In this document: positions 36,193 through 45,946 of the stretch, piece after piece
How positions within the stretch are numbered: the stretch's first letter is position 1
How the letters are laid out: each line of letters starts with the position of its first letter
DNA from: Larkinella rosea
Lineage (GTDB): Bacteria > Bacteroidota > Bacteroidia > Cytophagales > Spirosomataceae
NCBI RefSeq assembly: GCF_003858635.1
Contig: NZ_RQJO01000010.1
Span: 496,001-560,000, forward strand
DNA: 64,000 nucleotides
Direction of reading: 5' to 3'
Made by a program: the position numbers and the translations under genes
Notes under the pieces: generated by a model
The model's input: the letters and a program-made list of their open reading frames with translations, nothing else
Told to the model about the DNA's origin: nothing
The model's database searches: none

Positions 36193-37599
36193 TCAATCAT
36201 TTCCCTGTCGATCCAATCCCAACGCCCAATTATCCGTCCGAAACGGAATGACCGGCAGTCCTTCCTGACTAAATAAATTAGGTTCGGGGGCGTCGCGGAA
36301 AGCAAACCGGACGGCGAGCGGTTTTTCAACGCCATCGGCCCACACTTCGACGGTATGTTGATCAATCCGGGCCTGCGCTTTTCTGAAAACCCGATCGGCT
36401 CCGGCGATTTCAAACTCGGTAATTGGCTCGGTTTTCGCCATCAGGCCGTTGGGAGCATGATCAAACATAAGCCGAATCCGGTTTCCCGCGATCAGCATGG
36501 AGCGATATTGCGGACTTTTGTAAGGGTCGATTCTTTGCTGATACGTCTCGGCTAAAGCCCAGTTGGCCAATCGATTGCCGACTTCTTTTTTATAGACCGG
36601 ATGAATGTCATCCAGATTATCGACCAGGTCCGTCGTTACGATCATCCCGGTTTTGGGAATAGCCATCGCCTTCGCCTGGTTTTCGCGGATCAAAGCGGTT
36701 TCAAACGTGCCACCGTACCGGTAGGGCGCCAGTTGGACGGAATAAAACGGAAAATCGTTTTGCCAGACGCTCCGCCAGCTTTCCACCAGCAAACGCGTCA
36801 ACTGGGCATACGCCGGGGCATAGTGCCGGTTCGATTCACCCTGGTACCAGATCACCCCGGCAATGGCGAAGGACGTAATCGGTGCGACCATTCCGTTATA
36901 CAACACGCCCGGAATATTCGGTGCCCAGGGCGTTTTGACCATCGTTCGGCCCGAATGCCGGGTTTCGGGATACAGGTTGACGAGCGATTCGGGCAGCCAC
37001 GTATCCATCTTGGAACCACCCCAGGACATATCGATCAGGCCAATCGGAACGCCGAGTGTGGTTTGCAGTTTTTTCCCGAAAAAGTAACCGACGGCGCTGA
37101 ACCGCTTCAAACTAACGGAATCACAAACCGCCCAGTTTCCGCCCACGTTGTCCTGCGGAGTGGCGGCCGCCCGGCGACCCATCCTGAACAACCGGATGTT
37201 GGGGTTGTAGGCCGTCGGCAATTCGGCGCGGGCATCCTTTACACCACCTGCCGCAGTAAGCGCCATGTTCGACTGACCCGAACAAACCCAGACTTCGCCA
37301 ATCAGAATGTTGGTCAGCAAAACCGTATTGTTCCCTTTGATTGCAATCGAATACGGTCCACCGCTTTTCGGGGTTCGCAGCCGGATTTTCCAGGTCGCGT
37401 CCGCAGCGCCGGTTACGCTCACGACCCGGTTTTCCCAACTCGCCGTAACGGTTATTTTTTCGGTCGGATCGGCCCACCCCCAAATCGCGACCTCGGTTTG
37501 CTGCTGCAAAACCATGTCCGAAGCCAGAATCGGCGGCAAAACGACCTTGGCTTTCGCAGCAGCAATTAACCCAATCCACAGCAAAAGAGCGGTTTTCAT
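36193..37599 (-). CDS. sialate O-acetylesterase-like SGNH esterase, exported
   Basis: A 468-residue exported esterase. A signal peptide (MKTALLLWIGLIAAAKAKV) leads to the SGNH hydrolase fold with block I VWVCSGQSNM (nucleophile Ser), block III VIWYQGESN and block V DIHPVYKKEVG (Asp-His). It removes O-acetyl groups, classically from sialic acid but also from other acetylated glycans. The ATG at 37599 shares one base with the stop of the FAD oxidoreductase gene (TGATG), so it is translationally coupled; the upstream ATG at 37647 is not used in this view. Last gene of SusCD locus 2. Confidence 0.9.
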   Translation of the reverse strand: MKTALLLWIGLIAAAKAKVVLPPILASDMVLQQQTEVAIWGWADPTEKITVTASWENRVVSVTGAADATWKIRLRTPKSGGPYSIAIKGNNTVLLTNILIGEVWVCSGQSNMALTAAGGVKDARAELPTAYNPNIRLFRMGRRAAATPQDNVGGNWAVCDSVSLKRFSAVGYFFGKKLQTTLGVPIGLIDMSWGGSKMDTWLPESLVNLYPETRHSGRTMVKTPWAPNIPGVLYNGMVAPITSFAIAGVIWYQGESNRHYAPAYAQLTRLLVESWRSVWQNDFPFYSVQLAPYRYGGTFETALIRENQAKAMAIPKTGMIVTTDLVDNLDDIHPVYKKEVGNRLANWALAETYQQRIDPYKSPQYRSMLIAGNRIRLMFDHAPNGLMAKTEPITEFEIAGADRVFRKAQARIDQHTVEVWADGVEKPLAVRFAFRDAPEPNLFSQEGLPVIPFRTDNWALGLDRQGND

Positions 37600-39065
37600 C
37601 AACCCCGCATCCCGAGTTTGGTCAAAACCGCCACGGCTTCGCTCCACTCGACTTCGTGGGGCAATCGTTTGCTTTTAGCCGCCAGCGCAGCTACCACCCC
37701 GGCGGCTTCGCCCATCGCCACGGCATTGCCGGTGACGCGGTAGCTGGCGTGGGCCGTAAAATCGCCACTGATGCAGCGCCCGGCCATCATCAATCCATCG
37801 ACATCTTTGGCGATCAGCGCCCGCAACGGAATGTCGTACGGTTTCATCTTGATACCGCCCCGCGAGATCGTTTCGGTCTCGTTCGTTTTCCGATCCGATG
37901 CGTGAATATCGACACCAAACGTGGGCCGGACAACCGCATCTTCGTGTCGGGCACCCATCGCCAAATCGTCTTTGGTGACGGTATACCGACCGTGAATCCG
38001 ACGGCCGTCCCGAATCCCGATCTGTTCGGGTGTTGCCACGATCTGGATGCCTTCCCAGGGTCCGCCGAGCTTGTTCAGTCCACGAACGATGTTGTAAACT
38101 TCCGCCCGGGCGCGAACGGTAGCTTCCGTAATTTCATCGGCATCGAAGGCTTTGATGTTGTATTCGTGGTTGACCATCACCATCACCAGATTGTCCCGAA
38201 TCAGAAAGAGCGTCGGCATGCCGTACGAGGGCGTAATGCCAGCCCGGTTGATCTCGCTCATGAACGCTTTGGTCGCTTTCACGTGCCAGTCCATGTTCGC
38301 TTTGCCGTTGTCGTCCTGATAAAACGAAATGTACGGTTTGAGCGCGGCAGCCTCTTTCACGACGGCCAACGTGTTGAGAGTCAGCGGCTGACAGGGACAG
38401 GTATCGCCCCCCCGCCCGATTTCCCAGCTGTTCCCGGCCTGCGCACCCAGATCGCCGTCGCCGGTGGCATCGATAAACACCTTCGCCTTCCAGGCCTGGC
38501 GCCCCGATTTCGATTCGGTAATGACGGTCGTCACCTGATTTTTATCCTTGTAAGCAGCCGCCACGCGGGTATGCAGCAAAAATTTCACCCCGGCATCGGT
38601 ACACATTTCTTCGAGCAACACCTTCATTTCGTCCGGCGCGTAGACAAACTGATCAGGGACTTTATTGCGCCGGGCGTCGCGTTCGTCGAGCTTTTTGATG
38701 ATCTCTTTCGTCAGACCCGGTTTATTGAAATCGAAAATATAGGTCAGCAAACCGGCCGTCCAGACCCCGCCCAGACAGCCGTGGATTTCCAGCAACTGCG
38801 TCCGGGCACCGGCGCGGGCGGCCGTGATGGCGGCAGCGATGCCAGCCGGGCCACCTCCGCAGACCAGTACATCAACCTCGCCCTTGATGGGCAGATTTTG
38901 GGCTGGTTCCGGGAAAGTGGTGGTTTTTTGGGTTTGCGAAAAACCGCTTTCCGACAAACCAAGACCGGAAAGGGAAGTTGCCCCTACGACCGTTGATTGC
39001 AGAAATTTCCGGCGGTTCAGGTTAAACATTCCGGTGATCTCCGGTTTATTTTCAATGGATTCCAT
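37599..39065 (-). CDS. exported FAD-dependent oxidoreductase (FAD_oxidored family)
   Basis: A 488-residue flavoprotein with a Tat-type signal (NRRKFLQST at residues 17-25, then hydrophobic to about 40). The dinucleotide-binding motif CGGGPAG begins at residue 69; AKVFIDATGDGDLGAQAG and DGLMMAGRCISGDFTAHASYR are the family signatures. A start at residue 13 (39029) is equally possible. Tat export would carry the FAD-loaded enzyme to the periplasm. It follows SusD in locus 2 and probably oxidises the imported ligand or a product. It is a paralogue of the cytosolic enzyme at 6438-7787. Confidence 0.9.
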   Translation of the reverse strand: MESIENKPEITGMFNLNRRKFLQSTVVGATSLSGLGLSESGFSQTQKTTTFPEPAQNLPIKGEVDVLVCGGGPAGIAAAITAARAGARTQLLEIHGCLGGVWTAGLLTYIFDFNKPGLTKEIIKKLDERDARRNKVPDQFVYAPDEMKVLLEEMCTDAGVKFLLHTRVAAAYKDKNQVTTVITESKSGRQAWKAKVFIDATGDGDLGAQAGNSWEIGRGGDTCPCQPLTLNTLAVVKEAAALKPYISFYQDDNGKANMDWHVKATKAFMSEINRAGITPSYGMPTLFLIRDNLVMVMVNHEYNIKAFDADEITEATVRARAEVYNIVRGLNKLGGPWEGIQIVATPEQIGIRDGRRIHGRYTVTKDDLAMGARHEDAVVRPTFGVDIHASDRKTNETETISRGGIKMKPYDIPLRALIAKDVDGLMMAGRCISGDFTAHASYRVTGNAVAMGEAAGVVAALAAKSKRLPHEVEWSEAVAVLTKLGMRG

Positions 39066-39093
39066 GATGAGTTCGCTGGTAAGTTGGTAGAAA

Positions 39094-40542
39094 TCAATAC
39101 CCCGGATTCTGGTCTTTCACCGGATCGATGGCCTTGTTGTAATTCAGTTCGGAAACCGGAATCGGCCACAGAAAATGTTTGTCAGCAATGGTTTTCCCTT
39201 TAGCTGCCTGAATAATTTCCTGCGCTTTTCCCGTCCGCTTCAACTCCAGCCACCGTTTGCCTTCGTACTGAAATTCATAGCCGCGCTCTTTGACCACGAG
39301 ATTCAGAAACGAAGCCGTCGTTGGGTAATCCGCCAGTTTGAAATCGACCGTTGAGGCCGTCAGAGCGGTTTTTCCGTACGCCCGGCGATGCACCTGATTG
39401 AGCGCTTCCATCGCGGCCGCCGTGGGCGCGCTACCCGCCCGACCCGCTGCTTCGGCGTAAATCAGCAACACATCGGCGTAGCGATACCACGGCACGTCGT
39501 TACCGGCCCCGGCAAATTCGAGCGAATTGGGATCGATGAATTTCTTGCTCAACAAGGTCGTTGCGCCGATGCCGATATTCCAGGAATACCAGATTCCTTT
39601 CCGAAGATCGGCGTTATCCCAGCTCTGGTAAACCGGATTCGTGCTGTCGCTGTGGAGGCCGAAAACGCCCCCGCCCCCGCCGAGGAATTTGGTGCCGGGA
39701 TGGTTGATGAGCGTCGGAAAAAGATTGCCCTGACTGGGTTGACGGGAGAATTTGAGGTAAAAAATCTCTTCGGGCGTCGAGATCAAATCCGGGCCGAACA
39801 CTTTCTGAAAATCGTCGGACGACGCGACCGGAACCAGGGAAAATTTAGCAGATTTGATGATTTCATCGGCTTTGTCGCGCGCATCGGCAAATTTTCCCTG
39901 CTCCAGATAAACATCCGCCAGCATGGTTTTGGCCGCCCATTTGGTGGGCCGCCCCGGCTGCGTGACCTGATCGGGCAGGTTCGTTTCGGCTTCCTTCAAA
40001 TCGGCCAGAATCAAGGCATACACTTCGTCGACGGTGTTTCGTTTGGCGTCGATTTCGGTCATGTTGGCCTCCGTCCGAAGCGGCACTCCGGCCCAGTTCC
40101 GCACGAGGTGGAAGTAGCTGAAGGCCCGCAGAAATTTCGCTTCGGCCACATAACCGGTGATATCGGTTTTGCTGATCGCTTTTCCATTCGGTGCGTTTTT
40201 GATCACCAGATTGGCATTCCGAATGCTGAGGTAATAGGCTTCCCAGGCCCCGGAAACGCGGCTGATGTTGACGTTATCCAGCCCCTGAAAATTATTTAAA
40301 ACCGCATAACTTCCCCGGCCATAGGCGTAATCGATATGCGCTTCCAAAACCGCCATATAAACGCCCATGCCGTTGGTCGAACTGCTCCGCAAGGGCACAT
40401 AAATGGCGTTGACAGCCGATTCTACTTCGGCTTTTGTATTGTAATACGTTTCAACCGCCAGGGTCTTCGGTTCTTCTTTTAAAATATCCTCGCAGGATAG
40501 GAGAAGAAGCATTGGGAGAAGGAATAGTAGTAGCTTTTTCAT
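39094..40542 (-). CDS. SusD/RagB-family nutrient-binding lipoprotein (locus 2)
   Basis: A 482-residue surface lipoprotein. Signal peptide with lipobox LLSC (C17), then the SusD features ETYYNTKAEVESAVNAIYVPL, AKFLRAFSYFHLVRNWAGVPL and the C-terminal LVVKERGYEFQYEGKRWLEL and WPIPVSELNYN. It partners the SusC protein at 40640-43990, 97 bases upstream, and captures the ligand at the surface. The FAD oxidoreductase follows after 28 bases. Ligand unknown; the O-acetylesterase in the locus suggests an acetylated glycan. Confidence 0.95.
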   Translation of the reverse strand: MKKLLLFLLPMLLLLSCEDILKEEPKTLAVETYYNTKAEVESAVNAIYVPLRSSSTNGMGVYMAVLEAHIDYAYGRGSYAVLNNFQGLDNVNISRVSGAWEAYYLSIRNANLVIKNAPNGKAISKTDITGYVAEAKFLRAFSYFHLVRNWAGVPLRTEANMTEIDAKRNTVDEVYALILADLKEAETNLPDQVTQPGRPTKWAAKTMLADVYLEQGKFADARDKADEIIKSAKFSLVPVASSDDFQKVFGPDLISTPEEIFYLKFSRQPSQGNLFPTLINHPGTKFLGGGGGVFGLHSDSTNPVYQSWDNADLRKGIWYSWNIGIGATTLLSKKFIDPNSLEFAGAGNDVPWYRYADVLLIYAEAAGRAGSAPTAAAMEALNQVHRRAYGKTALTASTVDFKLADYPTTASFLNLVVKERGYEFQYEGKRWLELKRTGKAQEIIQAAKGKTIADKHFLWPIPVSELNYNKAIDPVKDQNPGY

Positions 40543-40639
40543 GGATCAATGAGTGATTGATGGATGAGCGATTGAGTGAAGAAAGAGCGAAGCTGCCAAA
40601 TGATTTTTACATCACTCAACCCTCATTTACTCAATGCAT

Positions 40640-43600
40640 TTAAAATCCCGCCCGGAGGCCAAAGGTGACGGATTTGGAAGTGGGATAGCTAAAGTGATCA
40701 AACCCCTGCGCCGTTGAATTGGCACCGCCGTTGGAATTCACTTCCGGATCCCACCACGAATACTTCGTTAACGTCAGTAAGTTCTGACCGCTGGCATACA
40801 GTTGAACGTTTCGAATCCATTTGACACCCCATTTCTGAACGGGCAAATTGTAGGCTAACTGAATGTTTTTCAACCGCATGTACGAACCGTCTTCCACAAA
40901 CCGGTCGGATACGTTCGTACGGGTGGTGCTGCTGATCACCGGGTATTTCGCGTTCGGATTCGTTGGTGTCCAATGATCCAGAAAAACCTCGCGGGGCATG
41001 TTCAGGCCGTAGCCGTAATCGACGGTATTATTGATGGAACTGGTGTTAAATATATCGTTCCCCTGCGTACCCTGAATGAAGACGGTTAAATCGAAATTCC
41101 GGTACGACATACTGGAGTTAAACCCGTAAATAAAGTTCGGGTTTGGATCACCAATAAACGTTTTATCCCGAACGGTTATCGCCTTATCACCGTCCAGATC
41201 TTTGTATTTTATCTTTCCTTTTTCGTCAAAACCGTCTTCCAGATATCCCCAGAAACGGCCCATTGGCTGGCCTTCCCGCAGGATATTCCGCGTGTCGGTA
41301 ATGGCCGAAATGTCGACAAAACCGCCCAGAATATCCTGCCCGCCGTAGAGTTTGATGACCTTGTTGCGGTTAAAGGCAATGTTGGCGTTGATATCCCATT
41401 TAAATACGCCCGAAAACAGGTTTGCATTCAGTCCCAGTTCAACGCCTTTATTCTGAACTTCGCCGACATTTTTAAGCGTGGTTATAAAGCCCAGCGAAGA
41501 CGGTAACTGCACGGTATTCAGCAGATCCCGGGTATTTTTGACGTAATAGTCGGCCGTCAGCACAACCCGGTTGCCCAAAATCCCGAAGTCTACCCCGATG
41601 TCTTTCTGTTCAGTGGTTTCCCATTTCAGATTTCCGGGCAGGTTCGTGCCGGGCGCGTAAGCCGTATACAGCGCGTCGCCGAAGATGGTTTTGGCCGACA
41701 CCAACTGGTTGAGTGTCGCATAAGCTCCAATAGCCTGGCTACCGGTCAACCCCCAGCTGGCCCGGAGTTTCAGATCGGTAATGAAGGCATTGTTTTTCAG
41801 GAAATCCTCGTTGGAAACCCGCCAGGCCACGGCCGCCGACGGAAAATGGCCCCATTTATTGCCCGCACTGTATTTGGACGAACCGTCCATCCGAAAACTG
41901 ACCGTTGCCAGGTATTTGCTGTCGAAGGCGTAATTGACGCGCCCCAGAAAAGACGCAAGCGTCGACTTGGAATAGCTGGACGTCGGAATCCCCGGCGTTC
42001 CGGCAGCTGCCAGATCGTAGGTTTGGCTGGCATTGCTGATGTAGCCTAACCCGCTGCCATACAGCGAGGTACTGACAAAATCCTGGTAGGTAAAACCGGC
42101 GACTGCCGAAATGCTGTGTTTTTGCCGAATGGTTTTGTTGTAACTAATTGTGTTCTCGTTCAGGAGACTGGTAAACTGGCTGGTGCTGACGCCCGCGCTG
42201 CCCTGCGATCCGACGTAGTTGTTGGTCGTGTACGAATCCGTGCGGTCGTCGGCGTTTTCGATACCGCCCGAAATTTTGAGCGTCAGTTCCGGAATCGGAT
42301 TGTACACAAAGGCGGCATTGGTCAGCACCCGGTTTCCTTTGGTCAGGTTGGTTTGCTCGTTGAGCGAGTTGATCGGGTTGACCAGGGCCGCATTGATGAA
42401 CGCGTACGTGGTGCCGAACACCCGATAGGTGCCGTCGTCATTGTAAGGCGTCAGAACCGGCGGGGCCGAAATCGCCCCCGCGATCAGCGACGCGCCCCGG
42501 TTACCGCCCTGGCTGTTGCGGGCGTTGGTGGTGATTTTGGTTAAGGTCGAGGACAGATTAAACGATAGTTTTTTACTGATGGCGTGATTGAGGTTGGTGC
42601 GGAGCGAATACCGGTTGTAATCACTACCGCGAATAATGCCGTCCTGCCCGAACAGACTGCCGGAAATGGAAAATTGAGTCTTTTCACTGCCACCGCTGAT
42701 GGTCAGCGCGGCTGTTTTCATGGGTGCCCGCTGAAAGACGAAGTCCTGCCAGTCGAAACCCTGCCCAAAACCGTCGATCTGGGCTTGCGTGAAATACGGT
42801 TTCAGGTTGTCGTTGGCGGCCTGTTCGTTGTAAAAGGTCGCAAACTCCTTCGCATTCATCAAATCCAGTTTTTTCCGCAAGGTCTGCGTACTGTAACTGG
42901 TCTCGAAATCCACGGTTGTTTTGCCGGATTTCCCTCGTTTGGTGGTGATCAACACCACGCCGTTCGCGCCCCGCGACCCGTAAATGGCCGTTGCCGACGC
43001 ATCTTTCAGAATCTCGATGTTTTCAATATCCGCGTTGTTCAACACCGTCGGATTGCTGCCAGACAGCGGAAAACCGTCGACCACGTACAACGGCTCATTG
43101 CCACCCTGAATGGAATTAGTGCCCCGAATCCGGACGCTGACGCTGGCGCCGGGCGCACCGGTATTCTGCAACACCTGCACGCCAGCCGCCCGACCCGACA
43201 GCGCCTGCAACACGTTGGCATTCGGAAACGAATTGAGTTCTTTAGCCTTTACCTGCGACAGCGAACCGGTCAAATCACTCTTCTTAACGGTTCCGTAGCC
43301 TACCACAACCACTTCTTCCAGGCTTTTGGTATCGATTTTCAGATGAATATCCAATGTCGACCGGTTGCCAACCGGCACCTCCTGATTCAAATAACCGACA
43401 AACGAAAAAACCAGAATGGTGGCCCCGGCGTCGTTCCGTTCGTCAGGAATGCTCAGTTTGAATTTCCCATCGGCATCGGTGGTGGTGCCCCGGGTCGTAT
43501 TTCGGACCACGACGCTGACCCCCGGCATGCCCTCCCCTTTTTCGTCCGTCACGTTCCCGCTCACCACCCGGTCTACCGGTTTTTCGGATTCGGGCGTGAT

Positions 43601-43990
43601 CGTTGCGGATTGGTCGTCGTTCGGGCTTTCCGAAACCGGGCCGGGAATAATCGCAATCTGGCTCCCCGTCACCACGTACCGGAGTTGCAGCGGTTTCAGC
43701 AGCCGGTCGAGCACATCGACCAGGCGCTCGTCACTGGCCGCCAGCGTGATTTTCCGGTCGACCTGAACAATCTGACGACTGTACACGAACTTGACATGGG
43801 CGGTTTTTTCCAGCGTCGTCAGCGCCTGCCGGATGGTGTGGTTATCCAGCCGAACACTCACCCGCTGATCGAGCAGTTCCTGCGCCCGGGCCGCCAGCAC
43901 ACTGTTCATCAGCAAGGCCGTCAGCAACACCTGAAGGAACGAAATTCGCATAAGCATCCGAATCGTTTCGTGATTTGTAAACTTGTACAT
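40640..43990 (-). CDS. SusC/RagA TonB-dependent transporter with STN domain (locus 2)
   Basis: A 1116-residue transporter. Signal peptide (after a longer n-region MYKFTNHETIRMLMR), STN domain (about 40-113; TIRQALTTLEKTAHVKFVYS), CarboxypepD_reg domain (about 143-225; GMPGVSVVVRNTTRGTTTDA), plug (YVVDGFPLSGSN, EILKDASATAIYGSRGANG) and barrel ending in GLRAGF. The STN domain links it to the FecR and sigma factor genes upstream. It shares the overall plan of the locus 1 SusC, but the barrel sequences differ, so the ligands probably differ. Confidence 0.95.
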   Translation of the reverse strand: MYKFTNHETIRMLMRISFLQVLLTALLMNSVLAARAQELLDQRVSVRLDNHTIRQALTTLEKTAHVKFVYSRQIVQVDRKITLAASDERLVDVLDRLLKPLQLRYVVTGSQIAIIPGPVSESPNDDQSATITPESEKPVDRVVSGNVTDEKGEGMPGVSVVVRNTTRGTTTDADGKFKLSIPDERNDAGATILVFSFVGYLNQEVPVGNRSTLDIHLKIDTKSLEEVVVVGYGTVKKSDLTGSLSQVKAKELNSFPNANVLQALSGRAAGVQVLQNTGAPGASVSVRIRGTNSIQGGNEPLYVVDGFPLSGSNPTVLNNADIENIEILKDASATAIYGSRGANGVVLITTKRGKSGKTTVDFETSYSTQTLRKKLDLMNAKEFATFYNEQAANDNLKPYFTQAQIDGFGQGFDWQDFVFQRAPMKTAALTISGGSEKTQFSISGSLFGQDGIIRGSDYNRYSLRTNLNHAISKKLSFNLSSTLTKITTNARNSQGGNRGASLIAGAISAPPVLTPYNDDGTYRVFGTTYAFINAALVNPINSLNEQTNLTKGNRVLTNAAFVYNPIPELTLKISGGIENADDRTDSYTTNNYVGSQGSAGVSTSQFTSLLNENTISYNKTIRQKHSISAVAGFTYQDFVSTSLYGSGLGYISNASQTYDLAAAGTPGIPTSSYSKSTLASFLGRVNYAFDSKYLATVSFRMDGSSKYSAGNKWGHFPSAAVAWRVSNEDFLKNNAFITDLKLRASWGLTGSQAIGAYATLNQLVSAKTIFGDALYTAYAPGTNLPGNLKWETTEQKDIGVDFGILGNRVVLTADYYVKNTRDLLNTVQLPSSLGFITTLKNVGEVQNKGVELGLNANLFSGVFKWDINANIAFNRNKVIKLYGGQDILGGFVDISAITDTRNILREGQPMGRFWGYLEDGFDEKGKIKYKDLDGDKAITVRDKTFIGDPNPNFIYGFNSSMSYRNFDLTVFIQGTQGNDIFNTSSINNTVDYGYGLNMPREVFLDHWTPTNPNAKYPVISSTTRTNVSDRFVEDGSYMRLKNIQLAYNLPVQKWGVKWIRNVQLYASGQNLLTLTKYSWWDPEVNSNGGANSTAQGFDHFSYPTSKSVTFGLRAGF

Positions 43991-44080
43991 AACTTGGAGG
44001 TGGTTTAGTTATTCCGGGCAAAGGAGTAGCTACACCGGTCCGCGGTGGCCCGAAAAGTGCCGCCGGATCGGTCAATTCCA

Positions 44081-44117
44081 CCCGCTATGTTCGCACCATA
44101 GCGGGCTTTTCTTTTTT
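44081..44117 (+). terminator. plus-strand terminator-like hairpin between FecR and SusC genes (locus 2)
   Basis: Arms CCCGCTATG (44081-44089) and CATAGCGGG (44097-44105) followed by CTTTTCTTTTTT on the plus strand. All genes here are on the minus strand, so it faces against them. On the minus strand it is a hairpin without a T-tract. Confidence 0.7.
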
Positions 44118-44125
44118 GGTATGGT

Positions 44126-45244
44126 TTACTGACAGCCTTTGCTGGTGACAATAATCCGGGCGTCGACCACTTCGTAGGAGGCCCCGATGGACGCACACAG
44201 CAGCCGGAGTTGGTCGTGCAGCGGCACGCCCGCCATCGACGCCGTCAGGGTGCAGTTTCGCAGAACCGTCGGATCATAGATGATTTCGACACCATAGGCT
44301 TTTTTCAGCCGTTCAAAAACGCCCGACGCCGGCGTATCCTCGAAATTGAAAGACTCCCGGTTTTCGGGCTGGGCCAGCACGGCAGGCTGCGTTACGAGTT
44401 CTTTCTGATAGCGGCTCTGGCTGGCATCATACGTAACCTGCTGATTGGCAGTCAGTACCACTCCCGGCACTTCCTTCGAATCCGGACGTTGGGCGGTTTT
44501 CCAGTCGCGCCGGTCCATCACCGACACCTTGCCCGAAATCACCGAGACTTTCATTCGGCTTTCTCCGGCGCGGGCCTGCACCCGAAATCGGGTGCCCAAA
44601 ACGCGCGTCACCAGCGGGCCGCTGTACACCAGAAAAGGGCGCTTCCCTTCATGAACAACGGAAAAGGTAGCTTCGCCTTTCAACTGAATTTCGCGTTGAT
44701 CCAGGTTAAATGTGCGGGGATACCGCGCTTCGCTGTTCGGCATCAACCGCATCCGGCTCCCATCGGGCAACGTCAAATCGACCGGTTGCGAGGTCCCGTT
44801 TACCTGACTGACCCACTGATCGTTAGGCGGTTTTTCATTTTCGCTAAACGCAACGGTTTCCGGCAGCGAACCCGGTTTTTCGCGCAATAGAAACCAGCCT
44901 AAACCGATGCCCGATATCAACAGGATGGTGGCCGCAACCTGCCAGTAGCGATGGCTGAACGATTGCTGAACCCGCTGCCAGCGCGACGGTTCCTGGGCAT
45001 AGCTGGCCAGTTTGACGATCCGTTCCACCTCCAGTATTTCCTGCTCTACGGATAGATTGTGCGGGCGGTTTTTCAGTGCTTCCGCCATGTCTTTCGCCAG
45101 CAATAACGTGGCCCGTTGCTGTGGATTTTCCCGCTGCCATTGCTCCCAGAATTGCCGGGCCTCGGGCTGGCCGTGTTTAACCCACGCCAGAAACCGGGCA
45201 TCCATCAGGAAATCTTCGACGGTAAACTGTTGATACGCTTTCAT
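44126..45244 (-). CDS. FecR-family anti-sigma factor (locus 2)
   Basis: A 372-residue inner-membrane protein. The cytosolic part (about 1-95) is followed by a transmembrane helix (about 98-117; YWQVAATILLISGIGLGWFLL), the FecR domain (VDLTLPDGSRMRLMPNSEARYP; GEATFSVVHEG; VLGTRFRVQAR) and a C-terminal DUF4974-like domain (FEDTPASGVFERLKKAYGVEI). It holds the sigma factor encoded 75 bases upstream until SusC signals. It differs clearly in sequence from the FecR of locus 1, which limits cross-talk. Confidence 0.92.
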   Translation of the reverse strand: MKAYQQFTVEDFLMDARFLAWVKHGQPEARQFWEQWQRENPQQRATLLLAKDMAEALKNRPHNLSVEQEILEVERIVKLASYAQEPSRWQRVQQSFSHRYWQVAATILLISGIGLGWFLLREKPGSLPETVAFSENEKPPNDQWVSQVNGTSQPVDLTLPDGSRMRLMPNSEARYPRTFNLDQREIQLKGEATFSVVHEGKRPFLVYSGPLVTRVLGTRFRVQARAGESRMKVSVISGKVSVMDRRDWKTAQRPDSKEVPGVVLTANQQVTYDASQSRYQKELVTQPAVLAQPENRESFNFEDTPASGVFERLKKAYGVEIIYDPTVLRNCTLTASMAGVPLHDQLRLLCASIGASYEVVDARIIVTSKGCQ

Positions 45245-45319
45245 AGAGGTGCTGTGGAAGGGCTTCGGTCGTTAATAGGCGTCCTTGCCGGTGCCATACT
45301 CAGGGTGCGGTTATTTTTA

Positions 45320-45946
45320 TCAGTGTCCCAGAAACCAGTAACCGATCATCGACAACAACGAAGGCCAGCTTTCCCGCAGCCGACGCAGTCCGCGATACAG
45401 TAAATTGGCCACCGATTGCCGGTTAACGGCCAGAATGTCGGCGATTTCATCATTCGATAATTCTCCGTAAAACTTAAGGTGAATCGCTTCCCGCTGGCGG
45501 TCCGACAATTGCGCCAGCAAGTCATTTAGCCGAGCGGTTTGGTAATCCGACAATTCGGTCCGAATCAGGGCCTGTTCTGCCGTAATTTCTTCCGAACTCA
45601 CATCGTCGAATGCAAAGCCGTCTTCGTTGACAACCGACGAATGGCGCTGCACCTCCCGGTGAATTTTCCGCCGGAGCGATTTGTAGAGATACGGCCGGAT
45701 GTACTGCGTTTGCACGATTTTGGCGCGGTAGGTCCACAAGTCCAGGAACAAATCCTGAAGACAGTCTTTCAGCAAATCCGAATCGCGGGTAAACCGGCCG
45801 CCGTAAAAATGGAGTTCGCGGTAAAAATGCTGCACCAATTCCTGAAAAGCCAGCGGTGACCCTTCCCGAAATTGCTGCCACAGCAACGTTTCATCGGTTT
45901 TCTCCCAGGCGTTTTGGTATTTTTGACTTAGATCGGGTTTCAACAT
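45320..45946 (-). CDS. ECF RNA polymerase sigma factor (locus 2)
   Basis: A 208-residue ECF sigma factor. Region 2: FQELVQHFYRELHFYGGRF, DLLKDCLQDLFLDLW and IRPYLYKSLRRKIHREVQR (about 30-105). Region 4: LSDRQREAIHLKFYGELSNDE and IADILAVNRQSVANLLYRG (about 145-190). It is the first gene of locus 2 and should drive transcription of the FecR, SusC, SusD, oxidoreductase and esterase genes. A region of hairpin repeats lies upstream of it. Confidence 0.93.
   Translation of the reverse strand: MLKPDLSQKYQNAWEKTDETLLWQQFREGSPLAFQELVQHFYRELHFYGGRFTRDSDLLKDCLQDLFLDLWTYRAKIVQTQYIRPYLYKSLRRKIHREVQRHSSVVNEDGFAFDDVSSEEITAEQALIRTELSDYQTARLNDLLAQLSDRQREAIHLKFYGELSNDEIADILAVNRQSVANLLYRGLRRLRESWPSLLSMIGYWFLGH

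Noticed and set aside
37656-38996. 446-codon plus-strand open frame opposite the FAD oxidoreductase gene
   Set aside because: Mirror of a real flavoprotein frame; no motif on the plus strand.
42584-44008. 474-codon plus-strand open frame opposite the SusC gene of locus 2
   Set aside because: Antisense to a clear SusC gene and without domain features; long shadow frames are expected in this composition.
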